Assembly: GCF_048569485.1 (NCBI RefSeq)
Contig: NW_027445244.1
Location: 1-64,000 of the forward strand
From: Anomaloglossus baeobatrachus
Lineage: Eukaryota > Chordata > Amphibia > Anura > Aromobatidae
DNA length: 64,000 nucleotides
Reading direction: 5' to 3'
Shown: positions 21,044 through 32,351 of the stretch, in pieces
How positions within the stretch are numbered: position 1 is the stretch's first letter
Layout of the letters: every line of letters begins with the position of its first letter
The notes under the pieces: generated by a model
Told to the model about the DNA's origin: nothing
The model's database searches: none
The model's input: the letters and a program-made list of their open reading frames with translations, nothing else
Program-made: the position numbers and the translations under genes

Positions 21044-23977
21044 ATGGGGGGCGAGGGTATTCACTTTATAGAAGGGGAATGTAGTGCAGATAGGGACCAG
21101 GGCACAAGTAATGAAATTGGGGGTGGTACGGGGGGAAGGGTTAGGACAGTCAATACAGTAAGCAGGAATATAGGTACAGAGTCATACGTAACGTGCATGT
21201 ACACTAATGCCCGAAGCCTCACAAATAAGGTGGAGGAATTAGAATTAATATTGTTGGAAGAAAATTATGATATAGTGGGGATATCAGAGACATGGCTGGA
21301 TGAGAGCTATGACTGGGCTGTTAATTTACAGGGTTATAGCCTATTCAGGAATGACCGTACAAATAAGCGAGGGGGAGGTGTGTGTCTATATGTAAAATCA
21401 TCCTTAAAACCCATCCTGCGTGACAACATATGTGAGGGTACTGAGAATGTAGAGTCCCTATGGGTGGAGATAAGGGGGGGGAGAGTGAATAATAAAATAC
21501 TGATAGGGGTGTGTTATAAGACGCCGAATATTATGGAAGAGGTAGAGAATCTCCTCATAAAGCAAATTGATAAAGCAGCGAGTCTCGGAGAGGTAATTAT
21601 TATGGGGGACTTTAACTATCCTGATATAAATTGGGGAACAGAAACTTGCAGTTCCAGCAAAGGAAATAGATTTTTGATAACAATGAAAGATAATTACCTT
21701 TCACAAATGGTACAGGACCCCACAAGAGGGGGAGCACTACTAGACCTTGTACTAACCAATAGGCCAGACCGCATATCAAATATACAAGTTGGGGGTTACT
21801 TGGGGAATAGTGATCACAAAATAATAAGTTTTCATGTATTCTTTAGTAAGATGTATAGTAGAGGGGCTACAAGGACACTAAACTTCAGGAAAGCAAATTT
21901 TAAACGGTTGAGAGATGATCTTAGTGCAATAAACTGGGATGATGTACTAAGTAATAAAAGTACACAAAGCAAATGGGAGACTTTTATGAGCATCCTGAAT
22001 AGGGCTTGTGCAGAAAATATACCCTATGGGAACAAACATGCTAGAAATAGGAGGAAACCCCTATGGCTAAATAGAGCTGTAAGGGAAGCAATAAAAGAAA
22101 AACAGAAAGCCTTAAAAGAATTAAAGAGGGTAGGTAGTGATGAGGCATTATATAATTATAGAAAATTAAATAAAATATGTAAAAAGCAAATTAAGTTAGC
22201 TAAGTTTGAGACAGAGAGACTCATTGCGAGAGAAAGTAAAAATAATCCTAAAATATTCTTTAACTACATAAACAGTAAAAAACTGAAAAGCGATAGTGTT
22301 GGCCCCCTTAAAAATAGTCTTGGTGAAATGGTGGAAGGGGATGAGGGTAAAGCCAACCTGCTGAATGACTTTTTTTCTACGGTTTTTATACAAGAAAATG
22401 CCATGGCAGATGACATGACCAGTGATGCCATAAATTCACCCTTCAATATTACCTGCTTAACCCAGCAGGAAGTACGCCGCCGCCTCGAAATCACTAAGGT
22501 TGACAAATCTCCGGGCCCGGATGGCATACACCCCAGAGTACTACAGGAATTGAGTTCTGTGATAGATAGACCATTATTTTTAATCTTCTCAGATTCCTTA
22601 ATAACAGGGTCGGTACCGCAGGACTGGCGCATAGCAAATGTGGTGCCAATATTCAAAAAGGGGACAAAAACTGAGCCGGGAAATTATAGGCCGGTAAGTT
22701 TAACCTCTACGGTTGGTAAAATCCTTGAGGGTTTCTTGAGAGATGCTATACTGGAGTATCTCAAGAAAAATAACCTTATGACAGAGTATCAACATGGGTT
22801 TATGAGGGATCGATCCTGTCAAACTAATTTGATCAGCTTCTATGAAGAGGTAAGTTCAAGCCTGGACCAGGGAAATGCAGTGGATGTTGTGTATATGGAC
22901 TTTTCAAAAGCTTTTGATACGGTGCCACACAAAAGGTTGGTACATAAAATGAGAATAATGGGGATAGGGGAAAATATGTGTAACTGGGTTAAAAACTGGC
23001 TCAGTGATAGGAAACAAAGGGTGGTTATTAATGGTACGTACTCGGACTGGGTCTCAGTTCATAGTGGGGTACCACAGGGGTCAGTATTGGGCCCGCTTCT
23101 TTTCAACATATTTATAAATGACCTTGTTGGGGGCATGCGGAGTAGAATTTCAATATTTGCAGATGATACTAAACTCTGCAGGGTAATCAATACAGAGGAG
23201 GATAATTTTATATTACAGGGAGATTTATGTAAATTGGAGGATTGGGCTGAGAAGTGGCAATTGAAGTTTAATGTAGATAAATGTAAGGTCATGCACTTGG
23301 GTAGAGGAAATAACATTTATGATTATGTACTTAATTGTAGAACACTGGGTAAAACAGACACAGAAAAAGACTTGGGTGTATGGGTGGATGGTAAACTTCA
23401 CTTTAGTGGACAGTGTCAGGCAGCTGCTGCCAGGGCTAATAAAATAATGGGATGTATTAAAAGAGGTATAAGTGTTCATGAAAAAAATATAGTTCTACCT
23501 CTGTACAAGTCACTAGTGCGACCGCACTTAGAATACTGTGTACAATTCTGGTCACCGATATATAAGAAGGACATAGCTGAACTGGAGAGGGTGCAAAGAA
23601 GAGCGACCAAGATTATTAGAGGAATGGGTGGGCTGCAATACCAAGACAGGTTATTAAACTTGGGGTTATTTAGTTTGGAAAAACGAAGGCTTAGGGGGGA
23701 TCTAATCACAATGTATAAATATATGAGGGGACAGTACAGAGACCTTTCCAAAGATCTATTTACACCTAGGCCTGCGACTGGAACACGGGGGCATCCGCTA
23801 CGTCTTGAGGAAAGAAGGTTTAATCATAATCACAGACGAGGATTCTTTACTGTACGAGCAGTGAGACTATGGAACTCTCTGCCGCATGATGTTGTAATGA
23901 GTGATTCACTACTAACATTTAAGCAGAGCCTGGATGCCTTTCTTGAAAAATTTAATATAACCAGTTATGTATATTAG
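21044..23977 (+). CDS. CR1 LINE ORF2: APE endonuclease and reverse transcriptase
   Basis: 977 residues from the ATG at 21044, the first ATG in this frame after the ORF1 stop. The N-terminal third is an apurinic-type endonuclease: TNARSLTNK, ISETWLDES with the catalytic Glu, the GDFNYPDINW block and SDHKIISFHV with the catalytic Asp-His. The middle is a reverse transcriptase: SPGPDGIHPRVLQ, YMDFSKAFDTVPH (near 22888), GVPQGSVLGPLLFNIFINDL and the catalytic FADDTKL (near 23155). The C-terminal third (LERVQRRATK, LWNSLPHDVV) is conserved in the CR1/L2 groups. No internal stop, so the protein could be active. It would nick DNA and prime cDNA synthesis at the target. Length is usual for CR1. Confidence 0.95.
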   Translation: MGGEGIHFIEGECSADRDQGTSNEIGGGTGGRVRTVNTVSRNIGTESYVTCMYTNARSLTNKVEELELILLEENYDIVGISETWLDESYDWAVNLQGYSLFRNDRTNKRGGGVCLYVKSSLKPILRDNICEGTENVESLWVEIRGGRVNNKILIGVCYKTPNIMEEVENLLIKQIDKAASLGEVIIMGDFNYPDINWGTETCSSSKGNRFLITMKDNYLSQMVQDPTRGGALLDLVLTNRPDRISNIQVGGYLGNSDHKIISFHVFFSKMYSRGATRTLNFRKANFKRLRDDLSAINWDDVLSNKSTQSKWETFMSILNRACAENIPYGNKHARNRRKPLWLNRAVREAIKEKQKALKELKRVGSDEALYNYRKLNKICKKQIKLAKFETERLIARESKNNPKIFFNYINSKKLKSDSVGPLKNSLGEMVEGDEGKANLLNDFFSTVFIQENAMADDMTSDAINSPFNITCLTQQEVRRRLEITKVDKSPGPDGIHPRVLQELSSVIDRPLFLIFSDSLITGSVPQDWRIANVVPIFKKGTKTEPGNYRPVSLTSTVGKILEGFLRDAILEYLKKNNLMTEYQHGFMRDRSCQTNLISFYEEVSSSLDQGNAVDVVYMDFSKAFDTVPHKRLVHKMRIMGIGENMCNWVKNWLSDRKQRVVINGTYSDWVSVHSGVPQGSVLGPLLFNIFINDLVGGMRSRISIFADDTKLCRVINTEEDNFILQGDLCKLEDWAEKWQLKFNVDKCKVMHLGRGNNIYDYVLNCRTLGKTDTEKDLGVWVDGKLHFSGQCQAAAARANKIMGCIKRGISVHEKNIVLPLYKSLVRPHLEYCVQFWSPIYKKDIAELERVQRRATKIIRGMGGLQYQDRLLNLGLFSLEKRRLRGDLITMYKYMRGQYRDLSKDLFTPRPATGTRGHPLRLEERRFNHNHRRGFFTVRAVRLWNSLPHDVVMSDSLLTFKQSLDAFLEKFNITSYVY

Positions 23978-24157
23978 ATTTTATGACAGGGTATTGATCC
24001 AGGGAACTAGTCTGATTGCCGGATGTGGAGTCAGGAAGGAAATTTTTTCCCCATTGGAACTTGTTTGCCACATTGGGGTTTTTTGCCTTCCTCTGGATCA
24101 ACATGTTAGGCTACGGGTTGAACTAGATGGACTTAGAGTCTCCCTTCAACCTTAAAA

Positions 24158-24189
24158 ACTATGATACTATGATACTATGATACTATGAC
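24158..24189 (+). repeat. CR1 3' tail, (ATGATACT)n
   Basis: About four copies of an eight-base unit at the very end of the LINE. CR1 and L2 LINEs end in short tandem repeats instead of poly(A). Confidence 0.9.
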
Positions 24190-27100
24190 GCAGACTCAGA
24201 CGCAGACTCACACTCACACTCAGACTCAGACTCACTCAGACTCACACTCAGACTCACACTCACACTCAGACGCAGACTCAGACGCAGACTCAGACTCACA
24301 CTCACACTCAGATGCAGACTCACACTCACACTCACACTCAGACTCACACTCACACGCACACGCAGACGCACACGCAGACGCACACTCAGACGCACACTCA
24401 GACGCACACTCACACTCACACTCACACTCAGACTCACACTCAGACTCACACTCAGACTCAGACTCACACTCAGACTCACACTCACACTCAGACTCACACT
24501 CACACTCACACTCACACTCACACTCAGACTCACACTCAGACTCACACTCAGACTCACACTCACACTCAGACTCACACTCACACTCACACTCAGACTCAGA
24601 CTCACACTCAGACTCACACTCAGACTCACACTCAGACTCAGACTCACACTCACACTCAGACTCACACTCAGACTCACACTCACACTCACTCAGACTCACA
24701 CTCACACTCAGACTCACTCACACTCAGACTCACACTCAGACTCACACTCACACTCAGACTCACACTCAGACTCACATTCAGACTCAGACTCACACTCAGA
24801 CTCAGACTCACACTCAGACTCACACTCAGACTCACACTCACACTCACACTCACTCACACTCACTCACACTCAGACTCACACTCAGACTCACACTCACACT
24901 CAGACTCACACTCACACTCACAAGCACACTCAGACTCACAAGCACACTCAGACTCACACTCAGACTCACACTCACACTCACACTCAGACTCACACTCAGA
25001 CTCACACTCACACTCAGACTCACACTCAGACTCACGCTCACAAGCACACTCAGACTCACACTTACACTCACACGCACACTCACACTCAGACTCAGACTTA
25101 CACTCACACTCACACTCAGACGCACACTCACACTCAGACTCAGACTTACACTCAGACTCACACTCAGACTCACACTCACACTCACAAGCACACTCAGACT
25201 CAGACTCACACTCACACTTACACTCACACGCACACTCAGACTCAGACTTACACTCAGACTCACACTCACACTCAGACGCAGACTCAGACGCAGACTCACA
25301 CTCACACTCACACTCAGACTCATACTCACACGCACACTCAGATGCACACGCAGACGCACACGCAGACGCACACTCAGACGCACACTCAGACGCACACTCA
25401 CACTCACACTCGGACTCACACTCAGACTCACACTCAGACTCAGACTCAGACTCAGACTCACACTCAGACTCACACTCAGACTCACACTCACACTCAGACT
25501 CAGACTCAGACTCACACTCACACTCAGACTCAGACTCAGACTCACACTCAGACTCACACTCAGACTCACACTCACACTCAGACTCACACTCAGACTCAGA
25601 CTCACACTCAGACTCACACTCACACTCAGACTCAGACTCACACTCACACTCAGACTCACACTCACACTCACTCAGACTCACACTCACACTCAGACTCAGA
25701 CTCACATTCAGACTCACACTCACACTCAGACTCACACTCACACTCAGACTCAGACTCACACTCAGACTCACACTCAGACTCAGACTCAGACTCACACTCA
25801 GACTCACACTCACACTCACACTCAGACTCAGACTCACACTCAGACTCACTCTCAGACTCACTCTCAGACTCAGACTCACACTCAGACTCACACTCAGACT
25901 CACACTCACTCACACTCACACTCAGACTCACACTCAGACTCACACTCACACTCAGACTCACACTCACACTCAGACTCACACACTCACACTCACAAGCACA
26001 CTCAGACTCAGACTCACACTTACACTCACACGCACACTCAGACTCAGACTTACACTCAGACTCACACTCAGACGCACACTCACACTCAGACTCAGACTTA
26101 CACTCAGACTCACACTCAGACTCACACTCACAAGCACACTCAGACTCAGACTCACACTCACACTTACACTCACACGCACACTCAGACTCAGACTTACACT
26201 CAGACTCACACTCACACTCAGACGCACACTCACACTCAGACTCAAACGCACACTCACACTCAGACTCAAACGCACACTCACACTCAGACTTACACGCACA
26301 CTCACACACACTCAGACTCACACTCACACTCAGACTCAGACTCACACTCACACTCAGACTCACACTCACACTCAGACTCAGACTCACACTCACACTCACT
26401 CAGACTCACACTCAGACTCACACTCACACTCAGACTCACACTCAGACTCACACTCAGACTCACACTCAGACTCAGACTCACACTCAGACTCACACTCACA
26501 CTCAGACTCACACTCAGACGCAGACTCAGACGCAGACTCACACTCACACTCACTCAGACTCAGACTCACACTCAGACTCACACTCACACTCAGACTCACA
26601 CTCACACTCAGACGCAGACTCAGACGCAGACTCAGACGCAGACTCACACTCACACTCAGACTCACTCAGACTCACACTCAGACTCACACTCAGACTCACA
26701 CTCACTCACACTCACACTCAGACTCACACTCACACTCACACTCAGACGCAGACTCAGACGCAGACTCAGACGCAGACTCACACTCAGACTCACACTCAGA
26801 CGCAGACTCAGACGCAGACTCACACTCACACTCACACTCAGACTCACACTCACACTCAGACTCACACGCACACTCAGACGCACACGCAGACGCACACTCA
26901 CACTCACTCAGACTCACACTCACACTCAGACTCACTCACACTCAGACTCACACTCAGACTCACACTCACACTCAGACTCAGACTCACACTCAGACTCACA
27001 CTCAGACTCAGACTCAGACTCACACTCAGACTCAGACTCACACTCAGACTCACACTCAGACTCACACTCACACTCACATTCACTCACACTCACTCACACT

Positions 27101-28990
27101 CAGACTCACACTCAGACTCACACTCACACTCAGACTCACACTCACACTCACAAGCACACTCAGACTCACAAGCACACTCAGACTCACACTCAGACTCACA
27201 CTCACACTCACACTCAGACTCACACTCAGACTCACACTCACACTCAGACTCACACTCAGACTCACACTCACACTCACACTCACAAGCACACTCAGACTCA
27301 CACTTACACTCACACGCACACTCACACTCAGACTCAGACTTACACTCACACTCACACTCAGACGCACACTCACACTCAGACTCAGACTTACACTCAGACT
27401 CACACTCAGACTCACACTCACACTCACAAGCACACTCAGACTCAGACGCAGACTCAGACGCAGACTCACACTCACACTCACACTCAGACTCATACTCACA
27501 CGCACACTCAGATGCACACGCAGACGCACACGCAGACGCACACTCAGACGCACACTCAGACGCACACTCACACTCACACTCAGACTCACACTCAGACTCA
27601 CACTCAGACTCACACTCAGACTCAGACTCACACTCAGACTCACACTCACTCACACTCACACTCAGACTCACACTCACACTCACACTCACACTCAGACGCA
27701 GACTCAGACGCAGACTCACACTCAGACTCACACTCACACTCAGACGCAGACTCAGACTCACACTCACACTCACACTCAGACTCACACTCACACTCAGACT
27801 CACACGCACACTCAGACGCACACGCAGACGCACACTCAGACGCACACTCAGACGCACACTCAGACGCAGACTCAGACACAGACTCAGACGCACACTCAGA
27901 CACAGACTCAGACTCACACGCACACAGACTCACACTCAGACACAGACTCACTCACACTCAGACTCAGACTCACACTCAGACTCACACTCAGACTCACACT
28001 CACACTCACTCAGACTCACACTCACTCACACTCAGACTCACACTCAGACTCACACTCAGACTCACACTCAGACGCAGACTCAGACGCAGACTCACACTCA
28101 CACTCACACTCAGACTCAGACTCACTCAGACTCACACTCACACTCAGACTCACTCACACTCACACTCAGACGCAGACTCAGACTCAGACGCACACTCAGA
28201 CGCACACTCAGACGCACACGCACACAGACTCACACTCAGACACAGACTCACTCACACTCAGACTCAGACTCAGACTCAGACTCACACTCAGACTCACACT
28301 CAGACGCACACTCAGACGCAGACTCAGACGCAGACTCACACTCACAATCACACTCACACTCAGACTCACTCAGACTCACACTCAGACTCACACTCAAACT
28401 CACAAGCACACTCAGACTCAGACTCACACTCACACTTACACTCACACGCACACTCACACGCACACTCACACTCGCACGCACACTCAGACTCACATGCACA
28501 CGCACACTCAGACTCACATGCACACTCAGACTCACACACACACTCACACTCAGACTCACACGCACACTCACACTCAGACTCACATGCACACTCACACTCA
28601 GACTCAGACTTACACTCAGACTCACACAAACACTCACACTCAGACTCAAACGCACACTCACACTCAGACTCAAAAGCACACTCACACTCAGACTCAAACG
28701 CACACTCACACTCAGACTTACACGCACACTCACACTCACTCACACTCAGACTCACACGCACACTCACACTCAGACTCACACGCACACTCACACTCAGACG
28801 CACACTGACACTCACACTCAGACTTACACTCAGACTCACACAAACACTCACACTCAGACTCAAACGCACACTCACACTCAGACTCACACTCACACTCAGA
28901 CTCACACGCACACTCACACTCAGACTCACACGCACACTCACACGCACACTCAGACTCAGACTCACTCGCACACTCAGACTCACACGCACA
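24190..28990. repeat. (CACTCA/GACTCA)n satellite, right block, with higher-order duplications
   Basis: Continuation of the hexamer satellite after the CR1 LINE. Variant hexamers (CACAAG, GACGCA, CACTTA, CACGCA) form recognisable strings. One string at about 24720-25440, with CACAAGCACACTCAGACTCA and the later GATGCACACGCAGACGCACA, returns at about 26930-27600, a shift of roughly 2.2 kb, showing duplication of long blocks within the array. Variants become more frequent towards 28990. Confidence 0.9.
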
Positions 28991-29281
28991 CTCAACGCAG
29001 CAGACACACAACACCCAACACACAAACACCGCGGCACACACAAATATACGCACATACCGCACAACACACACATTGCACAAAACATACCTCCCCCCAAAAC
29101 ACACACACCCACACAAACCGCGCAACACACATACACAACGATACAGACACACAGCGCTCCACAAATAACGACACACAACGCAACACACAAACAACACCGC
29201 TCTCACCCCCCGCTACACCCAGACAACACCCAGAACATGTACAGCCCCTACACAAACACTTGGTAACTACACACAACAACA

Positions 29282-29284
<3 letters not shown>

Positions 29285-29337
<53 letters not shown>
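29285..29337. repeat. (AT)n microsatellite near the 3' end of Helitron 2
   Basis: About 26 AT dinucleotides. Helitron 1 has only a few at the same place (17454-17463), so this run expanded after the copies diverged. Confidence 0.9.
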
Positions 29338-29338
<1 letters not shown>

Positions 29339-29411
29339 CAAAAATCATACATTAACTACACAATACGTAAATTCTAGAATACCCGATGCGTAGAATCGGG
29401 CCACCTTCTAG

Positions 29412-29880
29412 TAATATTTATATTCTTATACACAGGGAGCAGTAGTTATATTCTTGGATATAGTGGGCAATATTATAGTTGTATTCTGGGTCAGTATTAT
29501 AGTAGTTATATTCTTGGATATAAGGGGCAGTATTATAGTTGTTATATTGTTGCATATAGGGGGCAGTATTATAGTACTTTTATTCTTGTATATAGGGGGC
29601 AGTATTATAGTACTTACATTCTTGTATATAGTGGGCAGTTTTATAGTTGTTATATTGTTGCATATAGGGGGCAGTATTATAGTACTTTTATTCTTGTATA
29701 TAGGGGGCAGTATTATAGTACTTAGATTCTTGTATATAGTGGGCAGTTTTATAGTTGTTATATTGTTGCATATAGGGGGCAGTATTATAGTACTTATATT
29801 CTTGTATATAGGGTGCAGTATTATAGTTGTTATATTAATTTATTTACATAGCTGGAAGTATTTTAGCTTTTATATTCCGG
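29412..29880. repeat. ~36-bp minisatellite upstream of the Harbinger transposase
   Basis: About twelve diverged copies of GGGGGCAGTATTATAGTACT followed by TATTCTTGTATATA. One diverged copy remains on the other side of the Helitrons (about 14656-14690), so the Helitrons inserted inside this array. The same repeat appears in reverse complement at 31620-31960 and 40340-40620. Confidence 0.85.
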
Positions 29881-29949
29881 TATATAGGAATATACATACA
29901 TATTGTTGAAAATTCTCTTATTTCGTATTATTTTTACAGTTTGAACATC

Positions 29950-31206
29950 ATGGATGATATGCAGTGTGCTGTTGTAGTTGCTGCAATGCTGGTGGAGGAA
30001 GCTCAGCGACAAGATGAGGCACGGATGCTAGAGAGGCGTTCAAAGCGAAAGCGTCGCATGTGGACCAGAGAGTGGCTGCAGAGGAGGTCCGAATTCTCAC
30101 ACATGCAACTTATCAGAGAGCTGCAGGAGAAGGATCCTCATGATTTCCGCAACTATCTGCGGATGTCAGAGGAATCCTTCAAAATGTTACTGGAAAGAGT
30201 TACGCCACTCATTCAACGAAAGGATACAAAGATGCGTGCTGCCGTCCCCCCAGATGAAAGATTGGCAGTCACACTGCGATTCCTGGCCACAGGACGCTCC
30301 CTCCAAGACTTGCATTTTTCTGCTGCTGTTTCAAGGTCCCTGCTTAGCGTAATAATTCCTGAGACATGTAATGCAATTGTTCGCAGTCTACGCAGCAATA
30401 ATCAATTTCCTAAAACAGTGGAGGCATGGAATAAAATTGCCAAGTATTTTGAGCAGCTCTGGCAGTTCCCAAACTGTGGTGGGGCTTTGGATGGAAAACA
30501 TGTGCGCATCACGCAACCACGGAACAGCGGATCCTATTTTTACAATTACAAGGGCTATTTCAGCCTCATAATGATGGCCCTTGTTAATGCAAACTATGAA
30601 TTCATAAATGTCGATGTTGGCATGAACGGCAGGGTTTCTGATGGTGGTGTTTTGGAGCACACAGCATTTGGTGAGCATTTGCAGAACGGTGCCCTGCACT
30701 TGCCACCCAACTCTGAGACCACAGGAAACCTTAATTTTGTTTTTGTCGGCGATGAAGCCTTCCCACTTCATGCCAATCTTCTAAAACCGTTTCCACAAAA
30801 CGCTCTTACGCAGGAAAGACGCATTTTCAATTACCGCTTGTCAAGGGCACGTCGGGTAGTAGAAAATGCCTTCGGGATCATGGCCAACCGCTTCAGACTT
30901 TTCCACACTCCGATTAACCTAAAGCTACAATCAATAGACTCTGTTGTTTTGGCCTGTTGCACGCTGCACAACTTCCTTCGTCGTCAAGATGTAAATGCGT
31001 ACAGTCCGCCTGGTTTCATGGACTCTGTGGAACCAACAAATGGGGAAGTGGTTCTTGGTGAGTGGCGTGCTAACGCTCCCGCAATCGCAGGCCTTCAACC
31101 GGTCATACATGGCAGAAACAAGGATGATGCGAAGGCCTGCCGAGAAAACTACTGCCAATATTTTAACGGTCCTGGTGCTGTAAGTTGGCAGCAACAGATG
31201 TTATAG
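29950..31206 (+). CDS. PIF/Harbinger transposase (DDE nuclease)
   Basis: 418 residues, open, starting at the ATG nine bases after a splice acceptor (TTTTTACAG ending at 29939). It cuts and pastes the element by recognising its terminal repeats, usually with a partner DNA-binding protein. An Arg/Lys-rich stretch at residues 28-37 may be a nuclear localisation signal. The DDE_Tnp_4 blocks are GGALDGKHVRI (Asp 181), VDVGMNGRVSDGG (Asp 222 or 231), VGDEAFPL and RARRVVENAFGIMANRF (Glu 305), so all catalytic acids are present. FGIMANRFRLF and CCTLHNFL are strongly conserved in the family. An AATAAA signal follows at 31310. It lies inside intact terminal repeats and is most simply the element's own enzyme; a domesticated HARBI1-like host gene is unlikely because it sits in a TIR-bound copy. 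Confidence 0.95.
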   Translation: MDDMQCAVVVAAMLVEEAQRQDEARMLERRSKRKRRMWTREWLQRRSEFSHMQLIRELQEKDPHDFRNYLRMSEESFKMLLERVTPLIQRKDTKMRAAVPPDERLAVTLRFLATGRSLQDLHFSAAVSRSLLSVIIPETCNAIVRSLRSNNQFPKTVEAWNKIAKYFEQLWQFPNCGGALDGKHVRITQPRNSGSYFYNYKGYFSLIMMALVNANYEFINVDVGMNGRVSDGGVLEHTAFGEHLQNGALHLPPNSETTGNLNFVFVGDEAFPLHANLLKPFPQNALTQERRIFNYRLSRARRVVENAFGIMANRFRLFHTPINLKLQSIDSVVLACCTLHNFLRRQDVNAYSPPGFMDSVEPTNGEVVLGEWRANAPAIAGLQPVIHGRNKDDAKACRENYCQYFNGPGAVSWQQQML

Positions 31207-31619
31207 AGGCCTACTGAGCATTTTGCTGTCTATACTGTTTTTTTAATAATATATTTTTGTTGTCCGTTTTATTTTAATCTTTCTGAATTTTATAATGTTT
31301 GCATTTGTTCAATAAAATGTTATATATACTATTATGGTTGATGACTTTTATTACATTGACTGCCATTTGTACCAACAACCATTTAGGTCCTCTGTACCGA
31401 TACCCCATCGAGTATAATTGCATGTCCGCTCTATTCTCCTTCCCATAATAGATTTGTAAATCAAAATGATACCACTAACACTTTATGCCATTGCTATACC
31501 CAGCAAAAAGTCATTGGGCCCCGGGACAACCCTCCCTACCCGCGGAGGGGTTAACATCCAGCTGCCACTACCTCTCCCCTGGGTGCCCAACAACAACAGC
31601 GGTGGTGTCCCACCTGCCC

Positions 31620-31960
31620 CGATGTACAAGAATATAACTACTATAATACTGCAACCTATGCACAAGAATATAAATACTTTAATACTGCCCCTATGCACAA
31701 GAATATAACTACTATAATACTGCCACCTATGCACAAGAATATAAATACTTTAATACTGCCCCCTATGTACAAGAATATAACTACTATAATACTGCCACCT
31801 ATGCACAAGAATATAAATACTTTAATACTGCCCCCTATGTACAAGAATATAAGTACTATAATATTGCCCCTATGTACAAGAATATAACTATTATAATACT
31901 GCCTCCTATGTACAAGAATATAACTACTATAATACTGCCCCTATGTACAAGAATATTCCA
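31620..31960. repeat. ~36-bp minisatellite, inverted relative to 29412-29880
   Basis: About nine copies of CCCCTATGTACAAGAATATA followed by ACTACTATAATACTG, the reverse complement of the array upstream of the transposase. The two arrays flank the gene as inverted repeats. Confidence 0.85.
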
Positions 31961-32074
31961 TAACTTTACATTCCATAATTCCATAACACAAAAATCCAAT
32001 ACACAAACATAAATCAAAGATTTAAGTGCTATCTATGCCTTTTGCTATCTGACTCGGTTACAGCCGGGATCGCA

Positions 32075-32235
32075 GACGGGAACGCTACTGTGACTCTGTG
32101 CTAGCTTTATTCAGACCGCTAGTTTCACGAACGGGAACGCTACTGTGACTCTGTGATAGCTTTATTCAGACCGCTAGTTTCACGAACGGGAACGCTACTG
32201 TGACGCGGTTCGAGCGGCTCGTTGATAACGAGACC
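32075..32235 (+). promoter_or_regulatory. ~52-bp tandem repeats before the Myb gene
   Basis: The motif GGGAACGCTACTGTGACTCT followed by TAGCTTTATTCAGACCGCTAGTTTCACGAAC recurs at about 32078, 32130 and 32187 (the last incomplete). Placed just upstream of the start codon at 32352, it is a plausible promoter or transposase-binding subterminal repeat. No TATA box is evident. Confidence 0.4.
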
Positions 32236-32351
32236 GCTAGCGGGATCGCTATTGCGACGTTGTTCAGAACGTGACGTGATGACGTTGCTCACGTCGCCTT
32301 TGAAGTCTGTTGGGCGGCGTACATGTTCTGTTAATGCTCAGAGGCGGGAAC

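Larger units (their letters stand above)
19399..24189 (+). mobile_element. CR1-type LINE, near full length, both ORFs open
   Basis: Complete-looking non-LTR retrotransposon of about 4.8 kb: four 127-bp 5' monomers, a 5' UTR, ORF1 (20058-21041), ORF2 (21044-23977), a 3' UTR and an ATGATACT repeat tail (24158-24189). It lies in the hexamer satellite of Helitron 2. The sequence ACGCAGACTCAG is present at both edges, which is compatible with a target duplication but ambiguous in a satellite. Open frames and near-identical monomers suggest a recent insertion, the youngest layer of the stack. Confidence 0.9.
17539..29411 (+). mobile_element. Helitron 2, non-autonomous, satellite-filled
   Basis: Begins TCTATATATATAATTGCC directly after the CTAG of Helitron 1 and ends with the same hairpin (29382-29387 with 29395-29400) and CTAG at 29408-29411; the next base is T. 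Its first 240 bases and last 420 bases match Helitron 1. The hairpin-forming GTGTCCTTACGGTGACAC is present twice instead of once. The body is an enormous hexamer satellite (17784-19398 and 24190-28990) interrupted by a CR1 LINE. No Rep/helicase gene. A head-to-tail tandem pair can arise by insertion at the 3' end of a resident copy or by read-through of the 3' end during rolling-circle transfer. Confidence 0.85.
31207..32351. other. Spacer between transposase and Myb genes
   Basis: Holds the transposase 3' UTR (AATAAA at 31310-31315), about 300 bases with nothing recognised (31320-31615), a minisatellite (31620-31960), then two to three copies of a ~52-bp GC-richer repeat (32075-32235) that directly precede the Myb gene and may form its promoter. 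Confidence 0.6.

Noticed and set aside
17784-28990. Telomere-like repeats
   Set aside because: The hexamers CACTCA and GACTCA are not TTAGGG-type and carry no G-rich strand motif.
24185-29355. Reading frames of more than 1,300 residues, rich in His/Ser/Asp or Thr/His/Gln
   Set aside because: They come from a six-base satellite in which no stop codon can arise; all frames on both strands stay open together, and no start context or domain is present.
29950-31206. A domesticated HARBI1-like host gene
   Set aside because: It lies within matched terminal repeats and a TTA duplication together with partner genes, so the element's own transposase is the simpler reading.
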